Source of the DNA: Diplonema japonicum
Taxonomy: Eukaryota; Euglenozoa; Diplonemea; Diplonemida; Diplonemidae
DNA: 64,000 bases
Assembly: GCA_964019335.1 (NCBI GenBank)
Contig: OZ025679.1
Span: 547,608-611,607 of the forward strand
Reading direction: 5' to 3'
In this document: piece after piece, positions 44,488 to 55,000 of the stretch
Position numbering within the stretch: the stretch's first letter is position 1
How the letters are laid out: each line of letters starts with the position of its first letter
Notes under the pieces: model-generated
The model's database searches: none
What the model was told of the DNA's origin: nothing
Seen by the model: the letters and a program-made list of their open reading frames with translations, nothing else
Translations under genes and position numbers: made by a program

Positions 44488-46032
44488 ATGGGGAAAGACA
44501 AAGACGGCTTCGATGGGGTCGATAACTTTAAGACGAAGCACTCGTGCTACGTGTTAACCGTCACAGAGCACTACATTGTTGTCGGTGGGACGAAGATACA
44601 CATCTATGACAAGACGTCGACTGAGCATGTGAAGGAGATCAAGACCGGCCACGATGTGAGCTCCATGTATGCAGTAATGATGATCTTTAATATTTTCAAG
44701 GACTTGGGACAAAGAAGAGGATAAGATGTACGTGGGGCTCTCTGATGGGAACATCAGCATCTGCGAATTCTCTGATGACAAGTATCCCGAGGTATACCCG
44801 CCCACAATGCACATTTTCATAACAGTCGATGGAGCCATTAAAGAAATTCCACGGTGCCGCTATTTGCAGTTTGTGCTACCTCAAAGGCAAGCTGTTCAGC
44901 GGATCCACTGATGGATCCATCAGTGTATGGGAATCTGGCAACATCATTGCTTCGCGGGCGAAGCCTAAAAAAGGTCACAAGCATAACGTAATGCACTTTT
45001 TCCCCGAAAGGGACTTGGTGATTTGCGCATCTCCTGAAAGAGTATTCTTGTTCAAGAACGAGAACTTCGTTGAAGAAGAAGCGGCCACACTCATGGGTCT
45101 CCCTGCACACATGAAGGCTATCACAGGCTACTACACAACTTCTGGAGTGCGGGTGTTCGTAGGTATGCCTGTTGTTTCAATTTTCATTTTTTTACCTCAG
45201 GCTGTGAAGACGGCAGCTTAGCAATTTATGACATTACCAAAGGGCAAGAGGGCGCTGTGCATCCTGTGCAGCAGCTTGAGAAGCTGCACACGAAGGCCAT
45301 CCATTGCCTGACGATGTTTGGGCCGTACCTTATTGCCACATCTCATGACAAGTACGTGTCCATGTGGAATGGTAAGGAGTCGGCTTCAGAGTGCAACTTG
45401 ATACGAAAGTATGCAAGACCTCACACGCTGTATTACAACCACTCAGATTCCAACACAAGGGCGCCGTGACCGCTTGCTTTGTGGAAGGCATCCCTGGAGA
45501 GGAGTTGAGCTTCACTTGGTGTTTCGATGAGTCCAACAAAAAGATATATAAGATTGTGATGAACGAGCACCTGCCATCCCTAGCGAAGGGTCACCAGTCC
45601 AGACTGACTTTCGAGGTGGACCCCACAGCTGAAATTAGCGGCAGTAATTCCCACATTCCTGATGAGGTATGCTTCGCTACAATGCAACCCAACACATAAC
45701 AGTTGAGCAGCGCCCTCTCCCCTAAAGGATCTGACACCTCAAGGGGTGACGAGGAGCCGAATACTATGAGGATGAAGTATAAAGATTTCTATAGTGACAC
45801 TGGTAACATCCAGTCACTCTTTGACGAAGCAAGTGACTGGATGCATCAACACTCAGACTTCAGAGTGCTCTCTGTGAGCACGGTGCCTGTGATAGGGGCC
45901 CGCCACACGAGCGAAGCTTTATTCAAGCACTCGTTGAACCAAGCTGCGTATGATGCTGCGCTAAGAACAAAGCCGGAGCATGCCGTCTCCGTTATACAGG
46001 TTGTTAGAGTTGTATATTCAGAGTCTCAATAG
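44488..46032 (+). CDS. WD40/beta-propeller protein, six exons
   Basis: Exons 44488-44666, 44701-44791, 44826-45162, 45201-45408, 45447-45666 and 45703-46032, with introns of 34, 34, 38, 38 and 36 nt; 454 residues. This is the most heavily split gene here. Blades are visible as TWDKEEDKMYVGLSDGNISI, YLKGKLFSGSTDGSISVWES, a GCEDGSLAIYDI strand after the third intron, and LIATSHDKYVSMWN. The propeller occupies ~20-310 and the C-terminal ~140 residues are not WD-like. Several introns fall inside or between blades. ATG is 7 bases after TACCACAG. Scaffold role only; partner unknown. Confidence 0.75.
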
Positions 46033-46167
46033 AAATAGGCATGCTGCTAGTGTTGTCACCCGGCAACTTCTTACACAGTAGCATACATAGTTGCGAGTGT
46101 TTGTTTGACTTTGGCTGTTGTTAATTAATTAGCTTATCTTCATTACTTCACACCACCGTGCAGGTAG

Positions 46168-48195
46168 ATGGAAGGCGATGTCGAGCGGTTGAGGCTTGCC
46201 GTCACTCAGTGGATTACACACAAGCCACCTGAGCACATCCTTAGGATCTTAGAAAAAGATGAAGAAAAAGATGAAAAAGTACCCACCAACAGCGCAGACC
46301 CTAGAGTTCAGATGCGTGCAGCTCAAGTGCTGCGCAAGATACGCAACAGAGGTCTGAAGGACTACCACCAGAGAAAGAGAGAATATAATCTCAATAGGCA
46401 TCCAACACCTCCGCCGCCAGAGGTGTCGAAGAAGCTCCGTGCCCCTGCCAGAGCAGGTGTCGCCAAAGCTGTCGACAAGTCACTCCCGAAAGAAAAGGCA
46501 ATGACACCGACTTATCACCCTGTGCAGAACGTGCACCTTGATAGGTCAAGCGAGAGACAGTACGCAGCCATCCCAAAAATGATGCTACAGAAGGACATCT
46601 TCCACACCGAAGCAAAGATCGTACATTACAGGTGTGGGGGGCACACCGGACTCTACAAGGAAGCTTCAGAAAAGGTCCCGGAGGTAAAGAAGTCACGCTC
46701 TTTTGTAAATGAGATAATCGTGTTGTCATCTATGCTGCCGGAGTACAATGGGACGTACATCGCCCTCAGGGTAGATGTGCCTTATTGGGTGTGTGAGAAT
46801 CGCAGGCTGTGCAAGACAGGGGGGAGGTGGAAGTTCGAATACACTTCCTATTCCTGGATAGAATGCGTGAAGCCTCATATGGGAAAAGCGCCTTGGAAGT
46901 GCCCAAAGTGGGACGCATGGTGTGCTGATGACAGTGAATGGTGTTATGACCCTTCGATTGTGGTCGAAGCTTCTGAGGAAGGGGTAAAGGTGACGGCACC
47001 GCAGCTATTGCAGTACGAAGGGACCTATACTATCAGCGACCGTATCATGAATGAACAGCAGGTGTGGAGCAAGGGATCCCTTTCGATATGTTCGCACGAC
47101 GGGCACTGGGTCATTTATGATGAGAACTACAGCTATATTGAAAGTTACCAAACGCACTCTGAGCAAGTACCCCATGCCTCTATATTGTGGGACAAGTGGG
47201 AGGGCAGCAAGAGGAAGTGGTCATCGTGCAACGTGTCGCTCATTCTGCCTGTCGAGAAGCAAACAGCTTCAGAGGCCACCTTCATAACGCAGCCGAAGAA
47301 AGAGGATGACGAAGCCAACCTCTTCGACTACCTTCCTGCTATTAACCTCCCCAATTTCACGATCCACGACGTCCTGCAGGGCAGTGTGACTGAGCCGTCT
47401 AATGACTTGCACAACGAGCTCGACGATGAGCAGAAGGAGAAGGTGAAGATGGTCGAAGGGTTGCTGTTCGGGTTTCATGGAAACATGAAAATCAATGAAG
47501 CACAGAAGGTGCTAGGGCTTACCTACAGGCAGAATGACGTGGAGTCGAAGCTTGCTCCCATCCCGTATGATTTTGGAAAGTTCGCTGCATCGTACGGACA
47601 GGAAAAGTCGCAGTTCCACCAGAGGTGCATGAAGGAAATAAGGCGTGTAGCCAACCAGCGTCAGTCTCTATTCAAGAAAAAACGCAGGATCCTAAACGAC
47701 ATCTTGCGAAACGCCCCCGACATGAAGACAAGCAATCCGAGGTGGCGGCACGCTAGTCATAGCATGAAGCAACAGATGTACAATGACCTTGAGAAAGGAT
47801 TCAGGATGAAGAGAAAGTCATTGCTCCGGCGGTGGCTGAACCAGTTCAAAGAAGCCCTACCCTCTGTGCTCCCCCCCAGTTGCCGTGCGGTGCTTGTGTA
47901 TCTGGACACACTCTTCGACCAGCTTGACCTGAAGCTCTCAAAGGAGTTGTACTACAGCCTGTGTAACGATGTGCTGGCGTCGCATCATTTTTTGCTGAGC
48001 GACGTACTGAACATCTTGTGGTGTGTGAAGAAGCTTTTCCAGGTCACAGACGACCAGTACTGCGAGCTCGTTAAGATAAAAACGCATTTACTCTTTGAAT
48101 ACAATTTCCAGCTTCCTTTACTGGAAAGCGAGAAACATGAAGAAGAAGTCACCCCCAAGCCTATTGTTGGCGACACTTCGCTACCGGAGATCTGA
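46168..48195 (+). CDS. Hypothetical protein with two tandem Y-GTY...W modules
   Basis: 675 residues, single exon; ATG 4 bases after a CGTGCAG acceptor. Residues ~190-265 and ~275-355 are two diverged copies of a Trp-rich module: each begins Y(N/E)GTY, contains Y/VW near the middle, a G.W strand and a closing W(D)W/DKW. This pattern recalls a small beta-rich repeat seen in several algal and protist proteins, but I cannot name it. The C-terminal half is helical and basic (FKKKRRILNDILRNAPDM). No membrane helix or catalytic motif. Confidence 0.65.
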   Translation: MEGDVERLRLAVTQWITHKPPEHILRILEKDEEKDEKVPTNSADPRVQMRAAQVLRKIRNRGLKDYHQRKREYNLNRHPTPPPPEVSKKLRAPARAGVAKAVDKSLPKEKAMTPTYHPVQNVHLDRSSERQYAAIPKMMLQKDIFHTEAKIVHYRCGGHTGLYKEASEKVPEVKKSRSFVNEIIVLSSMLPEYNGTYIALRVDVPYWVCENRRLCKTGGRWKFEYTSYSWIECVKPHMGKAPWKCPKWDAWCADDSEWCYDPSIVVEASEEGVKVTAPQLLQYEGTYTISDRIMNEQQVWSKGSLSICSHDGHWVIYDENYSYIESYQTHSEQVPHASILWDKWEGSKRKWSSCNVSLILPVEKQTASEATFITQPKKEDDEANLFDYLPAINLPNFTIHDVLQGSVTEPSNDLHNELDDEQKEKVKMVEGLLFGFHGNMKINEAQKVLGLTYRQNDVESKLAPIPYDFGKFAASYGQEKSQFHQRCMKEIRRVANQRQSLFKKKRRILNDILRNAPDMKTSNPRWRHASHSMKQQMYNDLEKGFRMKRKSLLRRWLNQFKEALPSVLPPSCRAVLVYLDTLFDQLDLKLSKELYYSLCNDVLASHHFLLSDVLNILWCVKKLFQVTDDQYCELVKIKTHLLFEYNFQLPLLESEKHEEEVTPKPIVGDTSLPEI

Positions 48196-48291
48196 GCGCT
48201 CTTTCTAGACTGACTGGTCTCTTCTTTTACAATCCCTTCGTATACGTTTAGCGGCATAAAATTATAACAACATCCAGATCCAGTCTTAGAA

Positions 48292-48896
48292 ATGTTGAAG
48301 ATGAATATTACGGCAGGTCGGGCTGTTGCCCAGCAGAGACGATGCAAGGGCTTCATACCCACTCCGAACAAAAAGAAGTTACCGAGGTACAGGGAGAACT
48401 CGTGGGTATGTGTATTCGCATTAATGTAACTTACGCTAATTCCAGTTCAACCGTGGTTTCAACATGGACAGAAAGGGTCATGCACTTGCGCGGAATGACA
48501 TGAGGTTGAAGCGGACGCATGACAGGACCAGCATGGAAAACGTGCACATGCGATGGGGTCCTACTAAGTACTACAGATTTACCGACGTGACTGATATGCG
48601 AAAAGAGTTGGACGGGCTGGGGAACCTCTCCTCGGGCACACCCTCGCCTGTTCATAAGAATGCACGAAAGATAAGTATGTTGCGACCTTTGACCTGGCAT
48701 TTCCCTAACAGCTGGTGACGATTTTGACTTTAAGACGGTGCTCAACGAGAGGGGCAGGTTCCAGCCTGCCAAGGGCAACGTGTGGGACGCTGCAGAATAC
48801 GTGCGGGCTTGGAACGACGAAGAATTGAAGAGGTTGAGGGGGAATGACTGGCACAAGAAGTACTACAGTGGTGGTTTCACCCTTCACTCTTTATAG
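48292..48896 (+). CDS. Small basic protein, candidate mitochondrial ribosomal protein
   Basis: Three exons (48292-48405, 48446-48674, 48712-48896), introns of 40 and 37 nt; 175 residues. The N-terminus is basic (ITAGRAVAQQRRCKGF), consistent with mitochondrial import, and the whole protein is rich in Lys, Arg, Trp and Tyr (RWGPTKYYRF, AWNDEELKRLRGNDWHKKYY). The WNDEELKRL helix faintly recalls uL29-type ribosomal proteins, not enough to name it. ATG is short after an AG acceptor in CATCCAGATCCAG. Confidence 0.55.
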
Positions 48897-48963
48897 GATA
48901 TTATTTTGTTTAGTGTTGATGCTTGCTCGGCCTGCTGCCTTTTCACCTCATCTAGGTAACAAC

Positions 48964-51078
48964 ATGATATTCGGATCGGTAGTATCTGTAGCATCGGTGG
49001 CGTGCATCGTTTATGCTTTGCGAAGGCGCCGCCAACGGCTCATTGAAGATGCCTGGTTGCATGACACTGTTATCACCTGGAAGCTCAAAGATGAGGAGGT
49101 TGAAGCACTGCTTTCACAGTGTATGAGGAATGAGTGTCATCTGCTGCTTAGATATATTCTGGAACACTACGACGTGACTCCATCTGCGAGTGACATAGTT
49201 AATCTAGTTGGCAGTGACGAAACACCGAACAAGTTGCTTCGTGTGTTGCTGCAGCATCGAACAAAAGAGGTCGTCGAAGCGAGGCTCGGCACAGGGTGGT
49301 CAAGTACTCTTGCAGCAGCGGCTGGAGGCAACACCGAGGCTTTACTTCTCTTATTAGATAACGGCGGCAGTTGTGAATGTGAGCAATTCCACGCAGTGGG
49401 TGTAGCTGCCTTCAACGGCCATGTCGGAGCTGTCCGTGCTCTCCTTGACCTGTACCCGGAGCAGCTGTCTAAGCCGAACCACACTGGTGAGATGCCCCTC
49501 CACATGGCTGCAAGGGGTGGCCACTGGAACGTGGTACTAGAATTGTTGAATAGGGATGCTTCACTAAATGAAAGTGACAAATTGGGTAACACAGCTCTTC
49601 ACATGGCAGCTTTCTCCAACGTGACATGCATTAGGCTGCTTGTGCAGGCAGGCGCAAAGTTTGGGAAGCGCCGTGATGGATTTACACCGCTGCACACTGC
49701 GGTAGTAAAAGGAAAAACGAAGTGCATCCGTGAGTTGTTGCACTTAAAGCCCTCTGGTCTGGATCTCGAGGGCAGCGACAAGTTTGGACAGACAGCACTC
49801 CACATCGCATGCTCGCAACTGCAATTAGACGCAGCAGTTGTGCTGATCGAGAATGGCGCAGATATCAATGCCAAGGATCATGATGGCTTGACACCGTTGC
49901 ATGCCTTGCTGAAGAAGCCATCAATGGGTGTGGGCTCAATGCCTCCCATGGAGCTGTATTTAAGCGTCCTCAACAGATTTTCTTGCATTATGGGCGAAGG
50001 TGACAATGAGGGCTACACACCCATGCATATTGTTTCTGTAGTAAAGGGAGATACAGGTGTGTCTATCGCAAAGGAGATGGTTGCGCTAGGGTGCGACCCG
50101 ACTATGGAGAATCGTCTGGGGTGGACACCCATACACCTGGCACACGACCGGAAGAACATCGAGGTTTTTGATATTTATGCTGAGAAGGCGGGGACGGAGT
50201 GGATGAAGTTTTTTGATCCTGCAAAGCCAAAGAAACAGGTTGATACGATCCCAAGTCATATTGCGTGCATCCCTATGGAGCAGAGGAAGGCCTGTTTGAA
50301 CGATGTGACGTTGATGGGGATCTGCAAGCTGATAGCTTCGGGGAAAGCGAAGAACATTGTTGTGCTGACGGGTGCCGGGATCAGTGTGTCTTCAGGAATT
50401 CCTGACTACAGATCAAAGGACGGTGTATACAGGCAGGCCGGACGTGGCGACATTCCTGTGAGGGACATGTTCTCTGAGGCGTACTGCCTGCAGGACCCTG
50501 TCGGCTTTTACTCGCTGGCGGTGAAGCTGTTTCATAACAAGCAGCCAAGCTTGACTCACAAATTCCTCAATCTTCTCAACGAAAAGGGCTTGCTAAAGAA
50601 GATCTATACTCAAAATGTCGACGGGCTTGAAAGGAAAGCAGGGATTCCTGATGAAAAAGTTGTCCAGTGCCACGGTACCTTTGAGAGGCTGAGATGTATT
50701 AAGTGCAGATTTAGTGAGAGGATGATACCGTCGGCAGATGAAGCACCCGTTTGCCCGTTATGCAATAGCCCCCTGCGGCCTGATGTGGTGTTCTTTGGTG
50801 AAGGTTTGCCTGATGTTTTCCATGCAAGGCACAACGACATGAACGAATGCGACTTACTCATTGTGATGGGAACTAGCCTTGTCGTCTACCCGTTCGCCGG
50901 TTTGCCCAACGAGATCGGCACCCTGACCCCACGCCTACTTATTAATAAAGAACCGACCGGTCCGTGGAAGAACAGGTCCTTAGGCGCTGTGAAGCATAAC
51001 TATAGAGATGTTTTCGCCGAGGGGAGTTGCGATGAGGTTGTGAAGAACATGGTGGAGATTCTTGGGTGGGATTTGTAG
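48964..51078 (+). CDS. Ankyrin-repeat / sirtuin fusion, NAD-dependent deacylase
   Basis: 704 residues, single exon; ATG 8 bases after CATCTAG. A short N-terminal hydrophobic helix (MIFGSVVSVASVACIVYAL) followed by RRRR predicts a membrane anchor. Residues ~115-415 contain about seven ankyrin repeats (MPLHMAARGGHWNVVLELL, GNTALHMAAFSNVTCIRLL, GQTALHIACSQLQLDAAVVL). Residues ~445-704 are a complete class I-type sirtuin: GAGISVSSGIPDYRS for NAD, TQNVDG, catalytic His in VQCHGTF, zinc Cys pairs CIKC and CPLC, and FFGEGLP, GTSLVVYP. Sirtuins remove acyl groups from lysine using NAD. Ankyrins would select substrates at a membrane (inference). All catalytic residues I can check are present. Confidence 0.93.
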   Translation: MIFGSVVSVASVACIVYALRRRRQRLIEDAWLHDTVITWKLKDEEVEALLSQCMRNECHLLLRYILEHYDVTPSASDIVNLVGSDETPNKLLRVLLQHRTKEVVEARLGTGWSSTLAAAAGGNTEALLLLLDNGGSCECEQFHAVGVAAFNGHVGAVRALLDLYPEQLSKPNHTGEMPLHMAARGGHWNVVLELLNRDASLNESDKLGNTALHMAAFSNVTCIRLLVQAGAKFGKRRDGFTPLHTAVVKGKTKCIRELLHLKPSGLDLEGSDKFGQTALHIACSQLQLDAAVVLIENGADINAKDHDGLTPLHALLKKPSMGVGSMPPMELYLSVLNRFSCIMGEGDNEGYTPMHIVSVVKGDTGVSIAKEMVALGCDPTMENRLGWTPIHLAHDRKNIEVFDIYAEKAGTEWMKFFDPAKPKKQVDTIPSHIACIPMEQRKACLNDVTLMGICKLIASGKAKNIVVLTGAGISVSSGIPDYRSKDGVYRQAGRGDIPVRDMFSEAYCLQDPVGFYSLAVKLFHNKQPSLTHKFLNLLNEKGLLKKIYTQNVDGLERKAGIPDEKVVQCHGTFERLRCIKCRFSERMIPSADEAPVCPLCNSPLRPDVVFFGEGLPDVFHARHNDMNECDLLIVMGTSLVVYPFAGLPNEIGTLTPRLLINKEPTGPWKNRSLGAVKHNYRDVFAEGSCDEVVKNMVEILGWDL

Positions 51079-51209
51079 TTTCTCGATTCCTAACCATATC
51101 TTGAGAATAATGAGTTTCAGTGTAAAAATAACGTTTCCACCCTAGCCCTAACCGTAAAATATATTTTGTCAAAGCATGTCTCTTATGTAACTTACCATCA
51201 AATAGGGAA

Positions 51210-51944
51210 ATGGAAAACGTTCCTCATGCACCTACCCCACCCATACCAACAGAGCTGCTAGCTTACTACAATGGGGGATCGTGTGCACCTGCTGCAGCGA
51301 ATCAGGCACCGGCAGCATCTAGGGTTTGGTTAGATGTGAGGGCGTCGGAAGTCAAAACACAAAGGAACCAAGGCGAGAAAAAAGAAAAGGCACAACAGAT
51401 TGAGCGTGAAGTCCAAGAACAAGAAGAGGAGGAAGAGGAGGAAGAGGAGGAAGAAGATGACCAAGGCTGCATGGAGAGCATTGTGCTCTTCAAAAGGGAT
51501 GGCAACGTGACGTTGGGCTCCGACACAGAAGAGTCAGCAGAGGATGACGGCGATGAGGTTGCAGAGATGGCTGTGAACGATGCGTGGGTGAACATGCTGG
51601 TTGAGTCCGAGAAAAGGAAGACAGAAAAAGTGCGTAAAGAAAAGGAGTTAGAAAGAGCAGAGGCAAGAAAGCCAGTTGTACGCGAGGACGCACGTAAGTT
51701 TGAAATGGCTGTCACAATGTATGGCAAGAAAGCTGCCAAAGAGATCTCAATTATGGAGAGCCGCTTGCACACAACGTACAGCAGGCTGGTATCTGGGAAG
51801 ACGCCCACATGGCCATGTACACCGCTCAAGTTCATGGACCACCAGCTAGTGTCTGTGAAGCTAGGTTTGCCCAGCATCACTATTTTAAAGAGGTCAGTTT
51901 CTGAAACTGAAGATGAGCCCTCTCAGAAAAAGCTAAAACAATAG
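51210..51944 (+). CDS. Acidic, Glu-rich nuclear-type protein, unknown
   Basis: 244 residues; ATG 4 bases after CAAATAG. Residues ~70-85 are an unbroken Glu/Asp run, followed by charged helix. The conserved-looking C-terminal third (FEMAVTMYGKKAAKEISIM, then TPTWPCTPLKF) ends in a basic tail (KKLKQ) that may be a nuclear signal. A Trp-Pro-Cys motif near a helix suggests a protein-interaction domain, but no family is recognised. Confidence 0.6.
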   Translation: MENVPHAPTPPIPTELLAYYNGGSCAPAAANQAPAASRVWLDVRASEVKTQRNQGEKKEKAQQIEREVQEQEEEEEEEEEEEDDQGCMESIVLFKRDGNVTLGSDTEESAEDDGDEVAEMAVNDAWVNMLVESEKRKTEKVRKEKELERAEARKPVVREDARKFEMAVTMYGKKAAKEISIMESRLHTTYSRLVSGKTPTWPCTPLKFMDHQLVSVKLGLPSITILKRSVSETEDEPSQKKLKQ

Positions 51945-52011
51945 TAATGGAAAGTAATTAACATCTGCATCATAACCCTTGTCACACTCATTACAGCACA
52001 CATGGTGTAGT

Positions 52012-55000
52012 ATGCAGACACACGCACATGCTATAGCATGCACCAACAAGCTCGTACGATTGCTTGGTGAGTCATACTTGAAAGTCTTGAAGGGTCATTT
52101 CTTTGAGACAGACGAGAAGAGGCTTGACCGCGAGGGGTTCGTCAGGGCAGTGCATGCAACACTCGAAGCTTGGGTTGGTGAGCAGCATATGAGAGATGGA
52201 CTGCACTACAGTGATGAAACAGACAAGATTGCGGTGAAAAGGCAATTGGCGATGGTATTGAAAGATTTCACACCCGCACGGCTGGGACACCTGTTTCTGC
52301 AACTGGACTGTGACAAGGACGGGAAGATTGACTGGATGGACGTTTCGACCTTTATGGTGGAAGGAGCAGCTATTAAGCAAACCATCAAGCAGTTCCAAGA
52401 CAAGCCTGATGTGAAGGAGTGGGAAGGAAAAGAAGTTGATCGCATTGTGTTCATAGAAGCATGGCGGAAGCTTGTCTTGTGCACACAGAGCAAGATGGTG
52501 TACGTCTGCACCACGTCAGGGGCACCTTACGCTGAGTTCGTAGGGCACAAGTCATCAGTCATGAATGCTACGTATCTAACGGCCATCGATAGGCTTTGCA
52601 CTGCATCGAGCGACAGCACAATCATCATTTGGGATGAGAAGCAACGCGCTGTCTTGAAACAGCTGCCTTTTCCGCAGCCTGTTTTATGCATGGTTTCTAT
52701 TAAGTTAGAGAGCGTGTCTTATCTGTATGTGGCAGGGCTCGACCAGCATATCAAGGGTTACAGTATGGACAGCTTGATGACGTGGCACCCGCAGGACATG
52801 CAAGGACTACAAGAGGAACGGCAAGTGTGGAATTCGCCTGGTGCCCTGTCAGAAGATGACAAAAAGCACCGCCGGATGTTCAAAAAGCTTGACGATGACA
52901 GTTCGGGGAGCGATTGTGACAGGCAAGTGAAGAAGAAGCTACCTGTGCTGTCGTCCAGCGACGAGGAGACAAAAGGGCCTGTTGCTGAGTTGAAACGAAA
53001 GCGCAAGAGGCGTAAGCGTGAGGATGCACACGCAATGCCAGACTCAAAGAAGTATCCAACGCCCTCAATCAAGTTCACCTCTGGCCACGACGATTGGGTG
53101 ACTGAGTTGCTCATTATCAGCGATCTCCGGCTTGTGATTAGCGCCTCGTTGGACAAGACAATAAGGGTCTGGGACATGTTCACAGGGGAGCTCAGGTATA
53201 AGAAGGTAGGACACACCAAAGGCGTTCTTTCCTTGTGCTACATGGAAGAGTACAAACTCCTCATCAGCAGCGGTTATGGGAAAGAGGTCTGTGTGTGGAA
53301 CCCTTTTACACCTAACGGAGCCCTTGCGACCTTGGCAGGTCATGAGAAACAGGTGTTGGGTGTTAGTTACTTCCCTAATACACCTACATGTGTCAGTATG
53401 GATGTGCAGGGTAGGCTCATCGTGTGGGACATACGCTCGTATACGCAAGTACAGAACTTGGGAGGGTCCTTAAACAAATACATCCCTGTGCCAATAGCAT
53501 GCTACTGTCTAGACGCTGAGGAGGGGTTACTTATATCTATGGGAAAGGTGATGTCTTGGTACAAAGTACGTGAAAGTGCGCACATTCATAAGATGAAGCA
53601 ACCCATCAGCCACATTCTTGTGAGTCAACAAAAGGAGGTTGTGGTCCTCGCAGCAGGCAGCAAATTCTATACGTACTCCTTGCTTGACGGCAGGCTGATA
53701 ATGGCGCATGAGAGGCTTTCAGGATGCGAGATATCAGGCCTCTGCTGGTGCTCTGATGATTGTGGCTTCTTAGCTGTGGGCAACACTGATGGCAGGGTGA
53801 AGATCGTAAACACAGATTCAGGGGCTGTTGCGGGAACCTTTAAGGTTTCTTCTCCTTCAGCGGTATCTGCATTGTTCAGAGTGAAGACCATAAGCGATGC
53901 TAGGGGACGCATGCGGCACAAAGAAACAAGACTGTTGCTCATACTGCTCAGCAGCGGTCAGCTGATAGTTGTAAATCAGAGTAGACTGAACAATGAACGA
54001 CCAGTTCTGAAGCACCAAACAATCATAGGCGGTCCGCAGCACCCTGATGCAGAGGTGACACTGTCTTGCTACTCGCCCGCCATGAACTCTGTAGTTGTGT
54101 TTGGAACAAGTGCGAATACAGTATGTGAGACCACATGATTTTACAGCATAGCAGAATACGTATCTGATGGAGGCTTGGAAGCTAAACAGTCTTGAGGCAC
54201 CTCTCTACTCTGACAAACTCAGCAGTAATGTCACAGCATGCTGTATGCTCGATGATAGGAGCTGCATGCTGACATGCAATGCAGAAGGAAAGCTGTGGGT
54301 TTGGAACCAAGTATGTTACACACCGTATTCATGGGCACATTCACAGCACAATATGATTTTGATGATCGAGGTGATGCTAGCACCTGCAGGTGATGGGCCT
54401 TTCGTTGCGACTAGCATCGGATTCAACGAGTCAGAGCTTGGCATCGTGATGACAGACGAGAAGAGGGTGAAGATCGTGAGCTTTACATGGATTGTTTGCC
54501 AATTTTTCGAAGTGCACAAAGACGCTAGTTGGAATTTGGTGAGTGCGCCTGAAGACCAGGAGCTGTTCAGGGGAAGGTACGTAATTGAAAAAGTGATCCG
54601 AGGTACCTGCAACGAGGTCATGCTTGGTGTCGACCTTAGGCTGAACAAGCGTGTGGCGTTAAAAGCGGTCAATGACCTTGAAGAGTATCATAACGAGGTA
54701 GAATTGTACAATACGCTCACGAAGTCTGGGTCAGAAGGGGTGATCAGACTATTCGACCACTGGGTGGATGACAAGGGTCCCGCACACCTTGTGTTGGAAT
54801 GTGGAGGGAAGACGCTTTGGGACGTCACCCATCAGAAAGGCAAGCAGGTGAGCGCGATTGGCACAGCGGAGGAGCTTCGGTCCATTGCAGAGGGCATTAC
54901 CCGGGGGCTGGTCGAGATCCATAAAGCGGGGTACATCCATGGTGATATAAAGTCAAAGAACGTAGTGCAGTTCAGTCGGACATGGAAGATTATAGACCTA

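Noticed and set aside
47565-47601. 37-nt GTATGA...CAG segment in the 675-residue protein
   Set aside because: Removing it shifts the frame, while the frame continues coherently for 600 bases when unspliced.
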